DNA of 64,000 nt from Listeria cornellensis FSL F6-0969 (GCF_000525855.1 NZ_AODE01000028.1:1-64000); one strand, 5' to 3'; shown: positions 1-11,164, numbered from the stretch's first letter. Notes: generated by a model not told the origin, from the sequence alone. Program-made: numbers and translations.

Positions 1-126
1 CACGTGTTACTCACCCGTCCGCCACTAACGTCAGAAAGAGCAAGCTCTTTCGTCGGTTCGTTCGACTTGCATGTATTAGGCACGCCGCCAGCGTTCGTCC
101 TGAGCCAGGATCAAACTCTCTTTAAA
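1..126 (-). rRNA. rrs: 16S ribosomal RNA, 5' end only
   Basis: The reverse complement carries the universal 16S 5' sequence: the 27F primer region lies at about 100-119, followed by the GGACGAACGCTGGCGGCGTG block and the V1 hairpin with AAAGAGCTTGCTCTTT. The 5' end is placed at about 126 by counting back from the conserved AGAGTTTGATC. The gene runs off the left edge, so only about 126 nt are present. The V1 region is Listeria-like. The exact mature 5' end is uncertain by a few bases. Confidence 0.97.
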
Positions 127-364
127 ATAAAGATGAATCTGAATACTTATTCAACACCGTGAATAAGATCCTTGCGTCAAAATGACTTCGCTAGCAAATC
201 ACTTTACTAGTATTACTTTTGGAAATAGCTTTCTATTTCCGCCCTGCGATTCTTACCTAGAAACATCACTGTCTCTATTGGTTTTATCTTTGTTTCTGTT
301 CAGTTTTCAAAGGTCATTTTCGCGTTGCTATCACTTATGTTGTTTTGTTTTTTGCGACTTTTAA

Positions 365-393
365 ATCATACCATTCAAGCACTTATCTGTCAA
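365..393 (-). promoter_or_regulatory. rrn promoter, proximal
   Basis: On the minus strand TTGACA (388-393) is followed by exactly 17 bp and TATGAT (365-370), a near-consensus SigA promoter directed at the 16S gene. The roughly 240-nt transcribed leader below it contains the TGACCTTTGAAAACTGAAC-type sequence common in Firmicute rrn leaders and spacers. Confidence 0.85.
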
Positions 394-460
394 CAACTTT
401 GTATAAATTATTTTGCGTTATTTTTCTTTGTTAAAGCGTTGGTTAGTAGCGCCGAGAACT

Positions 461-489
461 AATATATCAATTAATCAGGATAATGTCAA
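461..489 (-). promoter_or_regulatory. rrn promoter, distal
   Basis: A second minus-strand promoter with TTGACA (484-489), a 17-bp spacer and TATATT (461-466) lies 96 bp upstream of the first. Tandem promoters are typical of Firmicute rRNA operons. I see no protein gene in 127-660. Confidence 0.82.
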
Positions 490-638
490 CCAAGTTATGC
501 ATAATAATTTGATTTTTTTTTCATACTGTATTCTAATTCCACAAAAATGTATGCGCTAAACATTGCTATGTAGCCATTTGTTAATTCAGATTTTTTTTGC
601 ATAAATATAATAGTTTTTATGCAAAAAAGAAAAAAGAA

Positions 639-666
639 AACCATCAAATCGGGTGAAGTGATGGCT
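639..666 (-). terminator. perR terminator
   Basis: Reading the minus strand, AGCCATCA and TGATGGTT form an 8-bp stem followed by TTCTTTTTTC. It sits just past the perR stop codon, so it ends perR transcription before the rrn promoters. Confidence 0.8.
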
Positions 667-677
667 TTCTGGATGTA

Positions 678-1125
678 TTATATATTTTTGGCTTGACATT
701 CTGGGCATGTTCCGTAGACTTCTAATCGATGTTTGTTCACTTCATACCCTGTGACACTGGCTGCAAAATGTTCTACTTCGTCTAAACCAGGATAATGAAA
801 ATCTACTATCTTACCGCATTCATTGCAGATTGCGTGATAATGTTCGGATGTAGAAAAATCAAAACGGCTGGATGAATCGCCATATGGTAATTCTTTAATT
901 AGTCCTGCTTCTCGGAATACGCGTAGATTATTGTAAACTGTAGCTACACTCATATTGGGGAAGTTCCCTTCAAGCGCTCTGTAAATCTCGTCAGCGGTAG
1001 GATGGGTATCGGCATTAATTAAGAATTCAAGTATAGCATGACGTTGAGGAGTTATTCTGACTCCAGTTTTTTTTCAAGACATCTATTGCTTCTCGTATAT
1101 GAGAATGAGAATTAGACACCGTCAT
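678..1125 (-). CDS. perR: Peroxide-responsive Fur-family repressor PerR (one-base frameshift)
   Basis: Fur-superfamily repressor that senses H2O2 by metal-catalysed histidine oxidation. The C-terminal part shows the metal residues in the [10 protein letters not shown] segment and two structural-zinc CxxC motifs (CNEC and CPEC). The N-terminal winged helix ends in [11 protein letters not shown]. The start is ATG at 1125 behind GGAAGGAG. The frame breaks at an 8-base A run (coding strand; 1067-1074): with seven A the protein reads through from MTVSNSHSH to the stop, giving about 148 aa, the normal length. It is transcribed alone from a TTGACA/TAGAAT promoter. The frameshift is probably a sequencing error; if real, the peroxide regulon would be derepressed. 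Confidence 0.9.
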
Positions 1126-1168
1126 GCACTCCTTCCTTGCTTAATTTAATAGATTGTACATATACTCT

Positions 1169-1198
1169 ATTCTACCTAACTTCGGCTGGTTCTGTCAA
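1169..1198 (-). promoter_or_regulatory. perR promoter
   Basis: Minus-strand TTGACA (1193-1198), an 18-bp spacer and TAGAAT (1169-1174) lie about 45 bp upstream of the perR start. I could not find a convincing PerR box (TTATAATNATTATAA) overlapping it. Confidence 0.7.
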
Positions 1199-1221
1199 CA
1201 TTGGGATTCGTGATTGTTTCT

Positions 1222-2175
1222 TTAGTACCCTCTATTCAAATTAATAGTGTTTAATAATGGTTCTTCTTTTTGAAATCTTGCAACATTTTCGAGCCAGATA
1301 TCGAAGCTTCTATATAGATACTTTGGTGAGTGAGCGGATACGTGTGGTGTGATGGTGACGTTTGGAAATTTCCAGAGCGCGTGATTTTTTGGTAATGGCT
1401 CGATTGGGCTAACATCTAAGTAGAGATGTTCGATTGTTTGATTTGTTGCTACGTCTAGTAGTGTTTCTTCTGATACTGCAGAACCACGACCTATATTGAT
1501 AAATACGGCGCTGTTTTTCATGGCTTCAAAGTGAGCTTTTTTGTAGAGTGATTTGGTTGCGCTCGTTTCTGGCAGAATAGATACGATGAAGTCACCTTCT
1601 GGGAGGATCGTTTGTATTTCTTCTATAGAGACTGTTTTATCGAATGGTGAAACAGTTTTTCCAGATGTGTTAACACCGATTGTCTTCATTTGGAAGGCTT
1701 TGGCGAATTGGGCGATTTGAGTTCCAATGGCTCCTGTTCCAGCGATGATGATAGTTTTTTCTGCTAGCTCGTCGATTTTTGGGTCGCGTTCCCAGCTGTT
1801 TTTCGTTTGTTTCATTGCAAAATTGGCTAGTCGTTTCACATGGGATAACATATACGCCATCGTGAATTCTGCCATCGGAATTGCATGGATTCCTCGGACA
1901 TTAGTGACTAAGATGGATTTTTCTTGGAGTTTGGTGTGAGGAAGTTCTTCCATTCCTGCGGAGAAAATCATGAGCCAGCGTAGCGCTTTTGCATCTTCAA
2001 TGATAGGTTCTGTGATATCTGATCCATAGGACACGATGCAGTCTACCGTATCTATTGCTTGGTAAGATGCCAAATTTTCTATGTATTCATATGTGTGGTC
2101 TAGAAATTGTTCTTGTTGCTTTGCTTTTAGGTCATCTGGAATTGGCATGGTAAACAGTATTTTCAACGGAATCAC
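1222..2175 (-). CDS. D-2-hydroxyacid dehydrogenase family protein
   Basis: NAD(P)-dependent reductase/dehydrogenase of 2-oxo/2-hydroxy acids, glycerate-dehydrogenase type. The Rossmann motif GTGAIG lies near residues 146-151. The catalytic residues are in INIGRGSA (Arg), the LDVSPIEPLP segment (Glu) and TPHVSAHSP (His). At 317 aa it has normal family length. The annotated start is GTG; a TTG four codons in (coding LKILF) is an alternative, since neither has a strong ribosome site. It is divergent from gsaB with its own TTGTAA/TAGAAT promoter. The substrate cannot be told from sequence. Its neighbour perR is on the same strand but has a separate promoter. Confidence 0.88.
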   Translation of the reverse strand: MIPLKILFTMPIPDDLKAKQQEQFLDHTYEYIENLASYQAIDTVDCIVSYGSDITEPIIEDAKALRWLMIFSAGMEELPHTKLQEKSILVTNVRGIHAIPMAEFTMAYMLSHVKRLANFAMKQTKNSWERDPKIDELAEKTIIIAGTGAIGTQIAQFAKAFQMKTIGVNTSGKTVSPFDKTVSIEEIQTILPEGDFIVSILPETSATKSLYKKAHFEAMKNSAVFINIGRGSAVSEETLLDVATNQTIEHLYLDVSPIEPLPKNHALWKFPNVTITPHVSAHSPKYLYRSFDIWLENVARFQKEEPLLNTINLNRGY

Positions 2176-2202
2176 TTCACTTTCTGCGTGTTATATACTT
2201 TT

Positions 2203-2231
2203 ATTCTAGACTCTTTTTGTCTCGGTTACAA
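2203..2231 (-). promoter_or_regulatory. Promoter of the hydroxyacid dehydrogenase gene
   Basis: Minus-strand TTGTAA (2226-2231), a 17-bp spacer and TAGAAT (2203-2208), placed about 30 bp upstream of the start codon. Confidence 0.65.
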
Positions 2232-2249
2232 TGAACTTGCCTCTATTCA

Positions 2250-2278
2250 TTGCAGTCTGGCGCTATTTCAACTAAAAT
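2250..2278 (+). promoter_or_regulatory. gsaB promoter
   Basis: TTGCAG (2250-2255), a 17-bp spacer and TAAAAT (2273-2278), 40 bp upstream of the gsaB start. It is back to back with the dehydrogenase promoter. Confidence 0.65.
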
Positions 2279-2317
2279 GGGAAGGGAAGAAACATTAATG
2301 AAGGAGATGTATCAAAA

Positions 2318-3610
2318 ATGAACCATTCTGAGTCGGAAAAGTTACATACGGAGGCACTCAAGCATATTGTTGGTGGGGTTAATAGTCCATCGCGTTCCTA
2401 TAAAGGTGTTGGTGGCGGGACTCCCGTGACGATGGAACGTGCGAATGGCGCTTATTTCTGGGATGTCGATGGTAATAAGTATATCGATTATTTGGCGGCT
2501 TATGGACCGATTATTACTGGACATGCGCACCCTCATATTACAAAAGCGATTACACATGCGGCTGAAACTGGTGTTTTATATGGAACTGCGACGCGACATG
2601 AGGTTACTTTCGCAAAAATGTTGAAGGAAGCTATCCCCTCTTTGGAAAAAGTACGGTTTACGAATTCTGGGACGGAAGCGGTTATGACAACGATTCGTGT
2701 GGCACGTGCGTATACTGGTCGTGATAAGATTATCAAATTTGCTGGCTCCTATCATGGACATTTTGATTTGGTACTTGTGGAAGCCGGTTCTGGCCCTTCT
2801 ACGCTTGGCACACCGGATTCTGCTGGTGTAACGAAGTCCACAGCAGAAGAAGTGATTACGGTTCCTTTCAACGATATTGCTAGTTTCAAAGAGGCGATTC
2901 GTATTTGGGGTGATCAAGTTGCTGCGGTTTTAGTGGAACCGATTATTGGAAACTTCGGGATTGTGGGGCCTGTAGATGGCTTTTTGGAGACGGTGAATGA
3001 GCTGGCGCATGATGCCGGGGCGCTCGTTATTTACGATGAGGTTATTACCGCATTCCGATTTATGTATGGTGGCGCGCAAAATCTATTAGGTGTGACGCCA
3101 GATTTGACAGCGCTCGGAAAAATTATCGGTGGTGGTTTGCCAATTGGTGCGTACGGTGGACGTGTTGATATCATGGAAAAAGTCGCTCCGCTAGGCCCGG
3201 CATATCAAGCTGGTACGATGGCTGGAAATCCTGCTTCGATTCAGTCTGGGATTGCTTGTCTGGAAGTTTTGCAGGAAGCTGGGATTTATAATCGGTTTGA
3301 AAAATTTGGTGTTCGCCTGAAAAACGGGATTTTAAATGCTGCAGCTAGACACGGGATTACGGTCACGATTAATCAGATTAAAGGGGCTTTGACGGTTTAC
3401 TTTACGGATCAGGAAATCGTGACTTATGAAGATGCGCAGGGGACGAATGGTGAACAGTTTGGCCAATTTTTCAAGTTGATGGTTGAGGAAGGCATTATGT
3501 TGGCTCCTTCTAAATATGAGGCTTGGTTCATTACAACGGCACATACGCAAGCTGATATTGAAGATACGCTTGCAGCTGTGGATCGTGTTTTTGCAAAAAT
3601 GGCGCTTTGA
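2318..3610 (+). CDS. gsaB: Glutamate-1-semialdehyde 2,1-aminomutase, second copy type
   Basis: PLP enzyme that converts glutamate-1-semialdehyde to 5-aminolevulinate in C5-pathway haem synthesis. Class III aminotransferase signatures are present: [19 protein letters not shown], the Asp of [11 protein letters not shown], and the Schiff-base lysine in [19 protein letters not shown]. At 430 aa it is full length. The start has a clear ribosome site (GAAGGAGATG). Position next to perR and away from the hem operon matches the GsaB/HemL2 paralogue of Bacillus and Listeria rather than the hem-operon copy. The membrane-protein gene downstream is co-directional, 66 bp away. Confidence 0.93.
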   Translation: MNHSESEKLHTEALKHIVGGVNSPSRSYKGVGGGTPVTMERANGAYFWDVDGNKYIDYLAAYGPIITGHAHPHITKAITHAAETGVLYGTATRHEVTFAKMLKEAIPSLEKVRFTNSGTEAVMTTIRVARAYTGRDKIIKFAGSYHGHFDLVLVEAGSGPSTLGTPDSAGVTKSTAEEVITVPFNDIASFKEAIRIWGDQVAAVLVEPIIGNFGIVGPVDGFLETVNELAHDAGALVIYDEVITAFRFMYGGAQNLLGVTPDLTALGKIIGGGLPIGAYGGRVDIMEKVAPLGPAYQAGTMAGNPASIQSGIACLEVLQEAGIYNRFEKFGVRLKNGILNAAARHGITVTINQIKGALTVYFTDQEIVTYEDAQGTNGEQFGQFFKLMVEEGIMLAPSKYEAWFITTAHTQADIEDTLAAVDRVFAKMAL

Positions 3611-3676
3611 TTGGTTTGTAAAGCAAGATTAACGGTTATAATAGGAGAAATAGAGTACAGAAAGGAATAACCAGCG

Positions 3677-4762
3677 ATGAAATTCGGAGCTAGGATTATA
3701 AAAACAGGAATTGCAATCAGTTTGGCGCTTTTTATTGCCGAGCTTTGTCACTCCCCTACTCCTTCTTTAGCAGGGATTTCGGCAATTTTTGCAGTGCAAC
3801 CATCAATTTATCGGTCTTATTTAGAAATTCTACAACGGGCGCAAGGGAATGTGATTGGTGCGGCCATCGCGATTGGCTTTGGGCTTTATATCGGGAATGA
3901 TTTCATATTGATTGGGATTGCGTCGATTCTTTGTGTGGCGCTGTTGATTCAATTCAAACTTGAAAAAACAATCGGTCTGGCGCTTGTGACGCTCGTCATT
4001 GTGATGGATTCGCCTACTAGTGACTTTTTAATGATTGCACTTACGCGATTTGGTACGATTATGCTTGGCCTTGTCGCAGCGTTTATCGTAAACTTGATTT
4101 TCTTGCCGCCAAAATATGAGGTGACTTTATTCCAGTTTATTTATAGTACGAACGATGAGATTATGCGCTGGATTAAGTTGAATTTACGTCATGCAGCAGA
4201 TTTTCCGCTCCTCAAAAAAGACATGAAGTGGATGCAAAAACAGATTACGCAAATGAGTAGTTATTATGAATTGTATCGCGAAGAACGAACCTTTTTGCGG
4301 CGAACGAATATTTCTAAGTCGCGAAAAATTGCGGTGTACAGGCAAATGATTCTTTGTTCACAAAAGGGGTACGAGTTGCTGCGAATTTTGCATCGGTATG
4401 AAAATGACTTTTTGCAGTTACCTCCCGATAAGCAGGAATTGATTCGGATGCAAATTGATTATTTGACGGATACGCATGAGCAGTTGTTACTCACGTATAT
4501 CGACAAGGTTTCGGTGGATTTGAACTATGCAGAAAAGCATTTTTCGCAGGATCCGGCAGACTTAATGCGGCTATTTTTGAATGAAATGAAGGAGATTGAT
4601 AAGGAGGACGACGATGAGGGTATCGATCAATATCACTTGATGCGGATTATCGCTTGCGTCTTTGCTTATCAGGAAACGGTTGATTATTTGGAGAAATTGA
4701 TTCATAGTTTCAAACTGCGGCACGACGCGGAAAATAAGATTGATATTGATGTGCATGAATAG
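3677..4762 (+). CDS. Aromatic acid exporter family membrane protein (DUF939, YqjA-like)
   Basis: The N-terminal half (residues about 10-145) is a set of hydrophobic segments with LAGISAIFAVQPSIYRS, typical of the ArAE_1/FUSC-like family. The C-terminal half (about 150-361) is a soluble helical domain rich in Lys, Glu and Tyr. It is probably an inner-membrane export or stress protein; no substrate can be assigned. An AAAGGAATAAC ribosome site precedes the ATG. It follows gsaB with no terminator between, so the two may be cotranscribed, and ends at a shared terminator with the HxlR gene. Confidence 0.85.
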   Translation: MKFGARIIKTGIAISLALFIAELCHSPTPSLAGISAIFAVQPSIYRSYLEILQRAQGNVIGAAIAIGFGLYIGNDFILIGIASILCVALLIQFKLEKTIGLALVTLVIVMDSPTSDFLMIALTRFGTIMLGLVAAFIVNLIFLPPKYEVTLFQFIYSTNDEIMRWIKLNLRHAADFPLLKKDMKWMQKQITQMSSYYELYREERTFLRRTNISKSRKIAVYRQMILCSQKGYELLRILHRYENDFLQLPPDKQELIRMQIDYLTDTHEQLLLTYIDKVSVDLNYAEKHFSQDPADLMRLFLNEMKEIDKEDDDEGIDQYHLMRIIACVFAYQETVDYLEKLIHSFKLRHDAENKIDIDVHE

Positions 4763-4766
4763 CAGG

Positions 4767-4805
4767 AAAAACCGAGTTGGCGTTTATAGCTGGCTCGGTT
4801 CTTTT
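4767..4805. terminator. Terminator between the exporter and the HxlR gene
   Basis: AACCGAG (about 4770-4776) pairs with CTCGGTT (4794-4800), followed by CTTTTG on the plus strand. It overlaps the last codons of the convergent HxlR gene. Confidence 0.65.
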
Positions 4806-5155
4806 GTATGCTTGGTTATTGTGCGGTTATTGATGATTGTATTCTTGTTTATGTCCCCCCAATCGCACATAGCTCGGACTAGCGGGATGAGCGATTCTCC
4901 CAAATCGGTTAAGCTATACTCTACTTTTGGCGGGATTTGATGGTATATTTCGCGGTGAACGATGCCGTCTTCTTCTAATTCGCGCAGTTGCAATGTCAGC
5001 ATTCGTTGGGTTATTTCTGGTATAAGACGGCGGAATTCATTGAAGCGAATCGTTTTATCCATTAAGCGGAATAGGATTTGTAATTTCCATTTGCCGCCGA
5101 TAACGGAAGATGTGACATCCGCGCCACATGAGAAATCAATTTTACGTTTTTGCAT
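4784..5155 (-). CDS. HxlR-family winged-helix regulator
   Basis: DNA-binding regulator, 123 aa from the ATG at 5155. The start was chosen for its GGAGGGG ribosome site and because family members begin with an N-terminal Cys segment (here [20 protein letters not shown]). Family marks include [12 protein letters not shown], the recognition helix region [30 protein letters not shown], and [15 protein letters not shown]. The N-terminal Cys could be a thiol sensor, as in YodB and HypR. It is divergent from a nitroreductase, a common HxlR target, with an inverted repeat between them. Confidence 0.9.
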   Translation of the reverse strand: MQKRKIDFSCGADVTSSVIGGKWKLQILFRLMDKTIRFNEFRRLIPEITQRMLTLQLRELEEDGIVHREIYHQIPPKVEYSLTDLGESLIPLVRAMCDWGDINKNTIINNRTITKHTKEPSQL

Positions 5156-5170
5156 CGTTCCCCTCCTCAT

Positions 5171-5216
5171 GATAGTATACAAAATGTACCTACCTAACAA
5201 AAATGTGCATACTATC
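5171..5216. promoter_or_regulatory. Candidate HxlR operator, inverted repeat
   Basis: GATAGTAT (5171-5178) and ATACTATC (5209-5216) form a perfect 8-bp inverted repeat spanning 46 bp between the divergent HxlR and nitroreductase genes. The left arm overlaps a minus-strand TATACT -10 element of the regulator gene. An operator role is inference from position and symmetry. Confidence 0.5.
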
Positions 5217-5274
5217 TTTTTTTATTGTACTTGATATACTGGGAAAGTCAAACAAATTAGGAGGAATTTTTCAT

Positions 5275-5944
5275 ATGTCAAAAAAAACAAGAAATTTTAA
5301 ATGCTTTCCATTATCGCTTTGCTTGTAAGGAATTTGATACGACGAAAAAAATGAGTGATGAGGATTTTCAATTTATTTTAGAAACGGCGCGGTTATCGCC
5401 TTCATCTTTTGGTTTCGAGCCTTGGAAATTGCTTATTATTGAGAATGCGGAGTTACGTAAAGCATTGATGCCGCTTTCTTGGGGTGCGCAAACCCAGTTA
5501 CCAACCGCAGATAAATTTATTATTGTGTTGGCGCGTACGAAGGAGGCTTTAACGCCGGAATCTGATTATATTCAGAACCATTTGCGGAATGTTGCTCAAA
5601 TGCCGGATGAGGTAGTTGCTGTTTACACGAATCATTTTAGAAATTTCTTGGCGCATGATTTTGACTTGCTTGCGGATGATCGTCTTGTTTTTGAATGGGC
5701 TAGCCGGCAAGCGTATTTGGCGATGGCAAACATGATGACAAGTGCCGCTGCGATTGGTATTGATTCTTGTCCGATTGAAGGTTTTGATAGAAGTGCGGTG
5801 GAAAAACTATTGATTGAGAAGCGTTTGGTGGACCCTAATGAGTTTGGCGTTTCTGCGATGCTTGCATTTGGGTATCGTGCGGCTACGCCGAGCCGTGAAA
5901 AAACGCGTCAATCACTAGACGCACATGTTGAAATGGTATATTAA
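5275..5944 (+). CDS. NAD(P)H-dependent nitroreductase family protein (frameshift near start)
   Basis: FMN-dependent oxidoreductase of the NfsB/nitroreductase family that reduces quinones and nitro compounds. The body shows LSPSSFGFEPWKLLI (FMN contact) and the C-terminal AFGYRAATPSREKTRQ. The true start is ATG 5275 behind AGGAGG. The frame breaks at A8 (5280-5287): with seven A it reads MSKKQEILNAFHYRFACKEFDTTKK and joins the main frame, giving about 222 aa. It is divergently paired with an HxlR regulator and is a likely member of a thiol/electrophile stress response. Confidence 0.9.
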
Positions 5945-5949
5945 ACGAC

Positions 5950-6000
5950 AAAAAACGCAAGACAAGCTTCCGATGATGGGAGCTTGTTTTGCGTTTTTTT
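5950..6000. terminator. Bidirectional terminator
   Basis: AACGCAAGACAAGCTTCC pairs with GGAGCTTGTTTTGCGTT (with one bulge), flanked by A and T runs on both sides. It serves the nitroreductase gene from the left and the convergent DUF402 gene from the right. Confidence 0.9.
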
Positions 6001-6010
6001 TACTCTAAAT

Positions 6011-6538
6011 TTAGCGATATTCTTTGTACTTTTCATACCAAATGTCGATGTAATCTTTTGAAAACGGACCTTTTTTGTCCAGAATCCAGTGCGAAAGGAC
6101 ATCTACATTGTGCCTTAGTATACGGTCGATAGAGTCAGGATATTTCATTTGTCGTCTATGTTGCTCGTATTCGCCTTCATCTAGCAAGTGGAAGCGACCA
6201 TCTGGAAATACCTTGATATCCAAATCGTAATCGATATACTTAACCGCTTCCTCGTCTGATGCAAAAGGCGTACCTAGGTTACAATAATGATAAATCCCGT
6301 CTTCTCGAATCATTGAAATCACATTAAACCAGTATTCACTGTGAAAATAGCAAATGGCAGGCTCGCGAGTTACCCACTTTCGGCCATCTGATTCTACCAC
6401 TAAGGTATGATCATTCCCACCGATAATAACGTTTTCCGTTGATTTCAAAACAACCGTTTTTTTCCAAGTACGATGAAGTGAGCCGTCGTGTTTGTAGCTT
6501 TTGATTTGAATTATTTCTTTCTCTTTAGGTAAGTACAT
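6011..6538 (-). CDS. ygaC: DUF402 nucleoside tri-/diphosphatase (NtdP/YgaC family)
   Basis: Small cytosolic phosphatase of the UPF0374/DUF402 family; a Staphylococcus aureus member hydrolyses nucleoside tri- and diphosphates. Family marks are [16 protein letters not shown] at the N-terminus and [22 protein letters not shown], whose acidic residues bind metal. The inner ATG at 6538 is preferred (a GTAGGAT element lies upstream and it matches the usual family N-terminus, MxLPKE); an in-frame ATG at 6559 would add seven residues. Single gene, ending at the shared terminator. Confidence 0.88.
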   Translation of the reverse strand: MYLPKEKEIIQIKSYKHDGSLHRTWKKTVVLKSTENVIIGGNDHTLVVESDGRKWVTREPAICYFHSEYWFNVISMIREDGIYHYCNLGTPFASDEEAVKYIDYDLDIKVFPDGRFHLLDEGEYEQHRRQMKYPDSIDRILRHNVDVLSHWILDKKGPFSKDYIDIWYEKYKEYR

Positions 6539-6620
6539 CCAATATCCTACTTTCTCCATGTACTATCGATCCAACATCCTTTTCCATTATACCACGCAAT
6601 CCGTTGCAAAAAAACTGAAA

Positions 6621-6735
6621 AGACACGAAAAGCGGAAAGAGCCCGTTTAGCCTCGACAGAAATTGTTAGGGGGCGTAGTGAAAATCCTCTTTTGATTTTT
6701 ACGGAGGCCACGAAATTTCCGAGAGGCTGGCTCTT
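6621..6735 (-). repeat. Structured intergenic repeat, copy A
   Basis: The minus strand reads CTCGGAAATTTCGTGGCCTCCG, a hairpin AAAATC-AAAAGAG-GATTTT, then CTAACAATTTCTGTCG and GGCTAAACGGGC. The same order of blocks occurs twice in tandem near 33.9 kb. GCCTC and GAGGC, and GAAATT and AATTTC, can pair as an outer stem around the hairpin. It lies in the 379-bp gap between ygaC and fabL. A 63-codon open frame across it is not credible as a gene. Confidence 0.75.
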
Positions 6736-6917
6736 GAAGCTGGATCGCGAAATGATGATACGTCAACACCAAAAGCACCCACGCTCCTATGATTGCCGGA
6801 CTCGAATAACCACATAACTCAATAGAATTGCCAAACAACTACATTTGATTTCCCTTCCTTAAGCATACAAGCCAAAACATCGCACACCTCTGATTTATGA
6901 ATTCCCTGATATTCTCG

Positions 6918-8742
<1,825 letters not shown>

Positions 8743-8971
8743 CTTGTATTTACTCCTCATTTTTTGTGTATATTCTCATGGTTTTCTAATGCGTGTTTTC
8801 GGGTATTCTGTAGTATAATATAAGTATGAAAAAACTTCTGATACTTGATTTTAAGCAACGTTATCATTATACAGAATCAAGATGCGATTGGACAGCCAAT
8901 TGCCTTCACGGAAGTTTTAATAAGATGCAAGCATTGATTTTAGGATTGCTCTTAGAAGAGGAGGAAGTCTC

Positions 8972-9952
8972 TTGGACACTGGCACACATGTTGTTATGGG
9001 AATTGCACTCGGCGCTGTAGCTACGGCGATCGACCCTGCTATTGTAGGGAGTTCCGCTGCCATTGGTATCATGACAGCCACTATTATTGGATCACAAATA
9101 CCGGACATTGATACTGTTCTTAAACTAAAAAATAATGCGGATTATATTCGTAACCATCGTGGAATCACGCATTCGCTTCCAGGTCTCGCAATCTGGCCGC
9201 TCTTGCTTTCTGCTATTCTTGCTTTTATTTTTCCGGCTGCACCGTTCTGGCATCTCTTGCTATGGACCTTCGTCGCGGTAGGGCTGCATATATTTGTCGA
9301 CATTTTCAACGCGTATGGAACACAGGCATTGAGGCCATTTAAAGATACCTGGGTCGCCTTCGGGTTTATCAATACCTTTGATATCTTTATTTTCAGCTCT
9401 CACGTTGTAGCTATCGTTCTTTGGCTACTTGGAGCTCCTGCTTTACCAACGTTCTTTACGTTATACGCGATTTTGGCGCTTTATTATGTAGCAAGGTTCG
9501 TCACGCAGAAAGTCATTACCCACGCGGTCAAAAATATGATTCCAGACTCAGAGGAAATTATTGTTGCTTCTACGATTCGTTTCTTCCAGTGGCGTGTTGC
9601 GGTAACAACGAAAGATCACTACTATGTCGGACGAGCTTTTAAGCGTACCATTTCGATTTATGAGAAATTTGATCGCTTACCAGTTCCCGATAACGATATT
9701 ATCCACGCAGCGATGAAAGATAAGAACTTGACGGCATTTGTATCCTTCTCTAAAGTTTATAATTGGCGTATCGAAGAAAAAATGGATGGCACATATGTTA
9801 CTTATACGGATTTAAGATATCGTAGTAACGGACACTATCCATTCGTTGCGGTAGTCAAACTTGATGATGATTTACAAATTATATCGTCTTACACTGGCTG
9901 GATTTTCAGCGACGAAAAACTTCACAAGAAACTACATCCTGCAACAGACTAA
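8972..9952 (+). CDS. Membrane-bound metal-dependent hydrolase, DUF457 (YfhP-like)
   Basis: Multi-pass membrane protein of the YdjM/YfhP family. The N-terminus MDTGTHVVMGIALG and the motifs IPDIDTV, RNHRGITHSLPG and HIFVDIFNAYGTQALRPF carry conserved His and Asp residues thought to bind metal. About five hydrophobic segments lie in residues 1-185, followed by a soluble C-terminal part. The start is TTG, chosen for the AGAGGAGGAAG site and the fit to the family N-terminus. It lies beside mutY in divergent orientation, as in Bacillus. Enzymatic activity is not proven for the family. Confidence 0.85.
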   Translation: MDTGTHVVMGIALGAVATAIDPAIVGSSAAIGIMTATIIGSQIPDIDTVLKLKNNADYIRNHRGITHSLPGLAIWPLLLSAILAFIFPAAPFWHLLLWTFVAVGLHIFVDIFNAYGTQALRPFKDTWVAFGFINTFDIFIFSSHVVAIVLWLLGAPALPTFFTLYAILALYYVARFVTQKVITHAVKNMIPDSEEIIVASTIRFFQWRVAVTTKDHYYVGRAFKRTISIYEKFDRLPVPDNDIIHAAMKDKNLTAFVSFSKVYNWRIEEKMDGTYVTYTDLRYRSNGHYPFVAVVKLDDDLQIISSYTGWIFSDEKLHKKLHPATD

Positions 9953-9960
9953 GTTTTGAA

Positions 9961-9997
9961 AAAAGGCCTTCTCGCATGGAAATCGAGAAGGCCTTTT
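9961..9997. terminator. Bidirectional terminator
   Basis: AAAAGGCCTTCTCG (9961-9974) and CGAGAAGGCCTTTT (9984-9997) form a perfect 14-bp stem between the convergent yfhP-like and yfhJ-like genes. Confidence 0.93.
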
Positions 9998-9999
9998 AC

Positions 10000-10227
10000 T
10001 TACCGTTCTTTGCGTTCTACCAAATGTAGTGATGCGCCATGTTGTTTTATTTGTTTGGATACGTAATCATACGTGTATTCATTGCCGCGGTATGGATAGC
10101 CTGCCTTCGCATAGCTTGCTTCAAAATCGGTCCATAGCATCTCCACCCACCACAAAGCTTCGTCTTCGGTAAAGTTTGGATTTATTGCTAGTAGTTCTTG
10201 CTTTAGTTTCTCAAAATATGTTTGCAT
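10000..10227 (-). CDS. WVELL-type small protein (YfhJ family)
   Basis: 75-aa cytosolic protein of unknown function. Residues ALWWVEMLWTDFEASYAKAGYPYRG match the WVELL family signature, represented by Bacillus YfhJ. Its ATG overlaps the recX stop (TAATG), so it is probably translationally coupled to recX. Ends at a strong terminator. Confidence 0.8.
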   Translation of the reverse strand: MQTYFEKLKQELLAINPNFTEDEALWWVEMLWTDFEASYAKAGYPYRGNEYTYDYVSKQIKQHGASLHLVERKER

Positions 10228-11041
10228 TAATCTTGCTCCTCTTCAAAATCTAATTCGTGTTCACGCATATAATCCTGAATGGTATCATAGGAAAACCCCT
10301 TTTGTAATAGGGATGTGATTGTTTTTTTGTCGGCATTTGGCTGGGCCTAAGCGCCGATTTCGTTGTAGTAGCTTGTTTAATTGCTCGCCTAATACGTCTT
10401 GTTCTTGCTCTTCTGAAAAGTCTTCGAGTGCAATAGCGCTTGCTTCTTTGGCCAAATCGGTTGTGTAGCCTTTCTGGATGAGCTCGGTGATTAATTTTTG
10501 TTGTAATTGGCGTTTTGCTGATTTACGGCTACGATTGACGATTTTGGCTGCTAGTTTGACGGCGTTTTCTAATTGAGTGTCGTCTTTAAAATCAACTAGT
10601 GCTTCTTCAATGTACTCACGGGTAACGCCTTTAGTCACAAGTTCGCGCTCGATTTGACGAGGTCCTTTTGAGGTTGTGTTTACTTGGGTGCGAACATACA
10701 GGTGCGCGAACTCCAAGTCATTGATGTATTTCATTTCTGCGAGACGTTTGATAACAAGACTGATTTCATCGGGTTCCATCTCGGCTTTTGTTAAGTGTGT
10801 ACGGATTTCCTTTTCGGAGCGCACACGATGGGCTAAATATTGGATTGCTTTGTTCAAGCCGCGGCGAATTGCATCCTCTTCTTGAATTTCAGATAGTTCT
10901 TCGTCCGTTAGCTCTCGGTCCTTAAAAAGTTGGTACTTTGTAAGCACGACCTCATCGACACTGAATAAATATTTTCCGGCAACAAAGATGTTATACCGCT
11001 CTTTATTTTTTTTGTTGTTGCGAAATAGATGTAATTTTCAT
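10227..11041 (-). CDS. recX: Regulatory protein RecX (two frameshifts)
   Basis: Small helical inhibitor/modulator of RecA filaments. Repeated three-helix RecX modules are visible (AIQYLAHRVRSEKEIRTHL, EFAHLYVRTQ...KGPRQIERELVTKGV, LITELIQKGYTTDLAKEA). The start is ATG 11041 behind GGAGGCG. One extra base in T8 (11006-11013) breaks the N-terminus; with seven it reads MKITSISQQQKNKERYNIF. One extra base near GGG/CCC 10343-10345 breaks the C-terminus, which otherwise ends SLLQKGFSYDTIQDYMREHE. Corrected length is about 270 aa, normal for Firmicute RecX. Confidence 0.9.
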
Positions 11042-11164
11042 CGTTATCGCCTCCTCTTCTCTACTCTATCATACGCAAAAAATCGTTTTAAAGCTATCTT
11101 AAAGGGAAAAGTAATAGAAAAGCAGTGTATTGACAAACGCTGACACGTTAGGAGTGATTGACAT

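Noticed and set aside
182-364. 60-codon frame on the plus strand
   Set aside because: It lies wholly in the rrn leader on the opposite strand, with no ribosome site; the sequence is non-coding leader.
6647-6838. 63-codon frame on the minus strand between ygaC and fabL
   Set aside because: It overlaps the structured repeat and has no ribosome site or family resemblance.
8826-9020. 64-codon frame upstream of and overlapping the YfhP-like gene
   Set aside because: It lacks a ribosome site and runs out of frame into a gene with a clear start; probably leader RNA.
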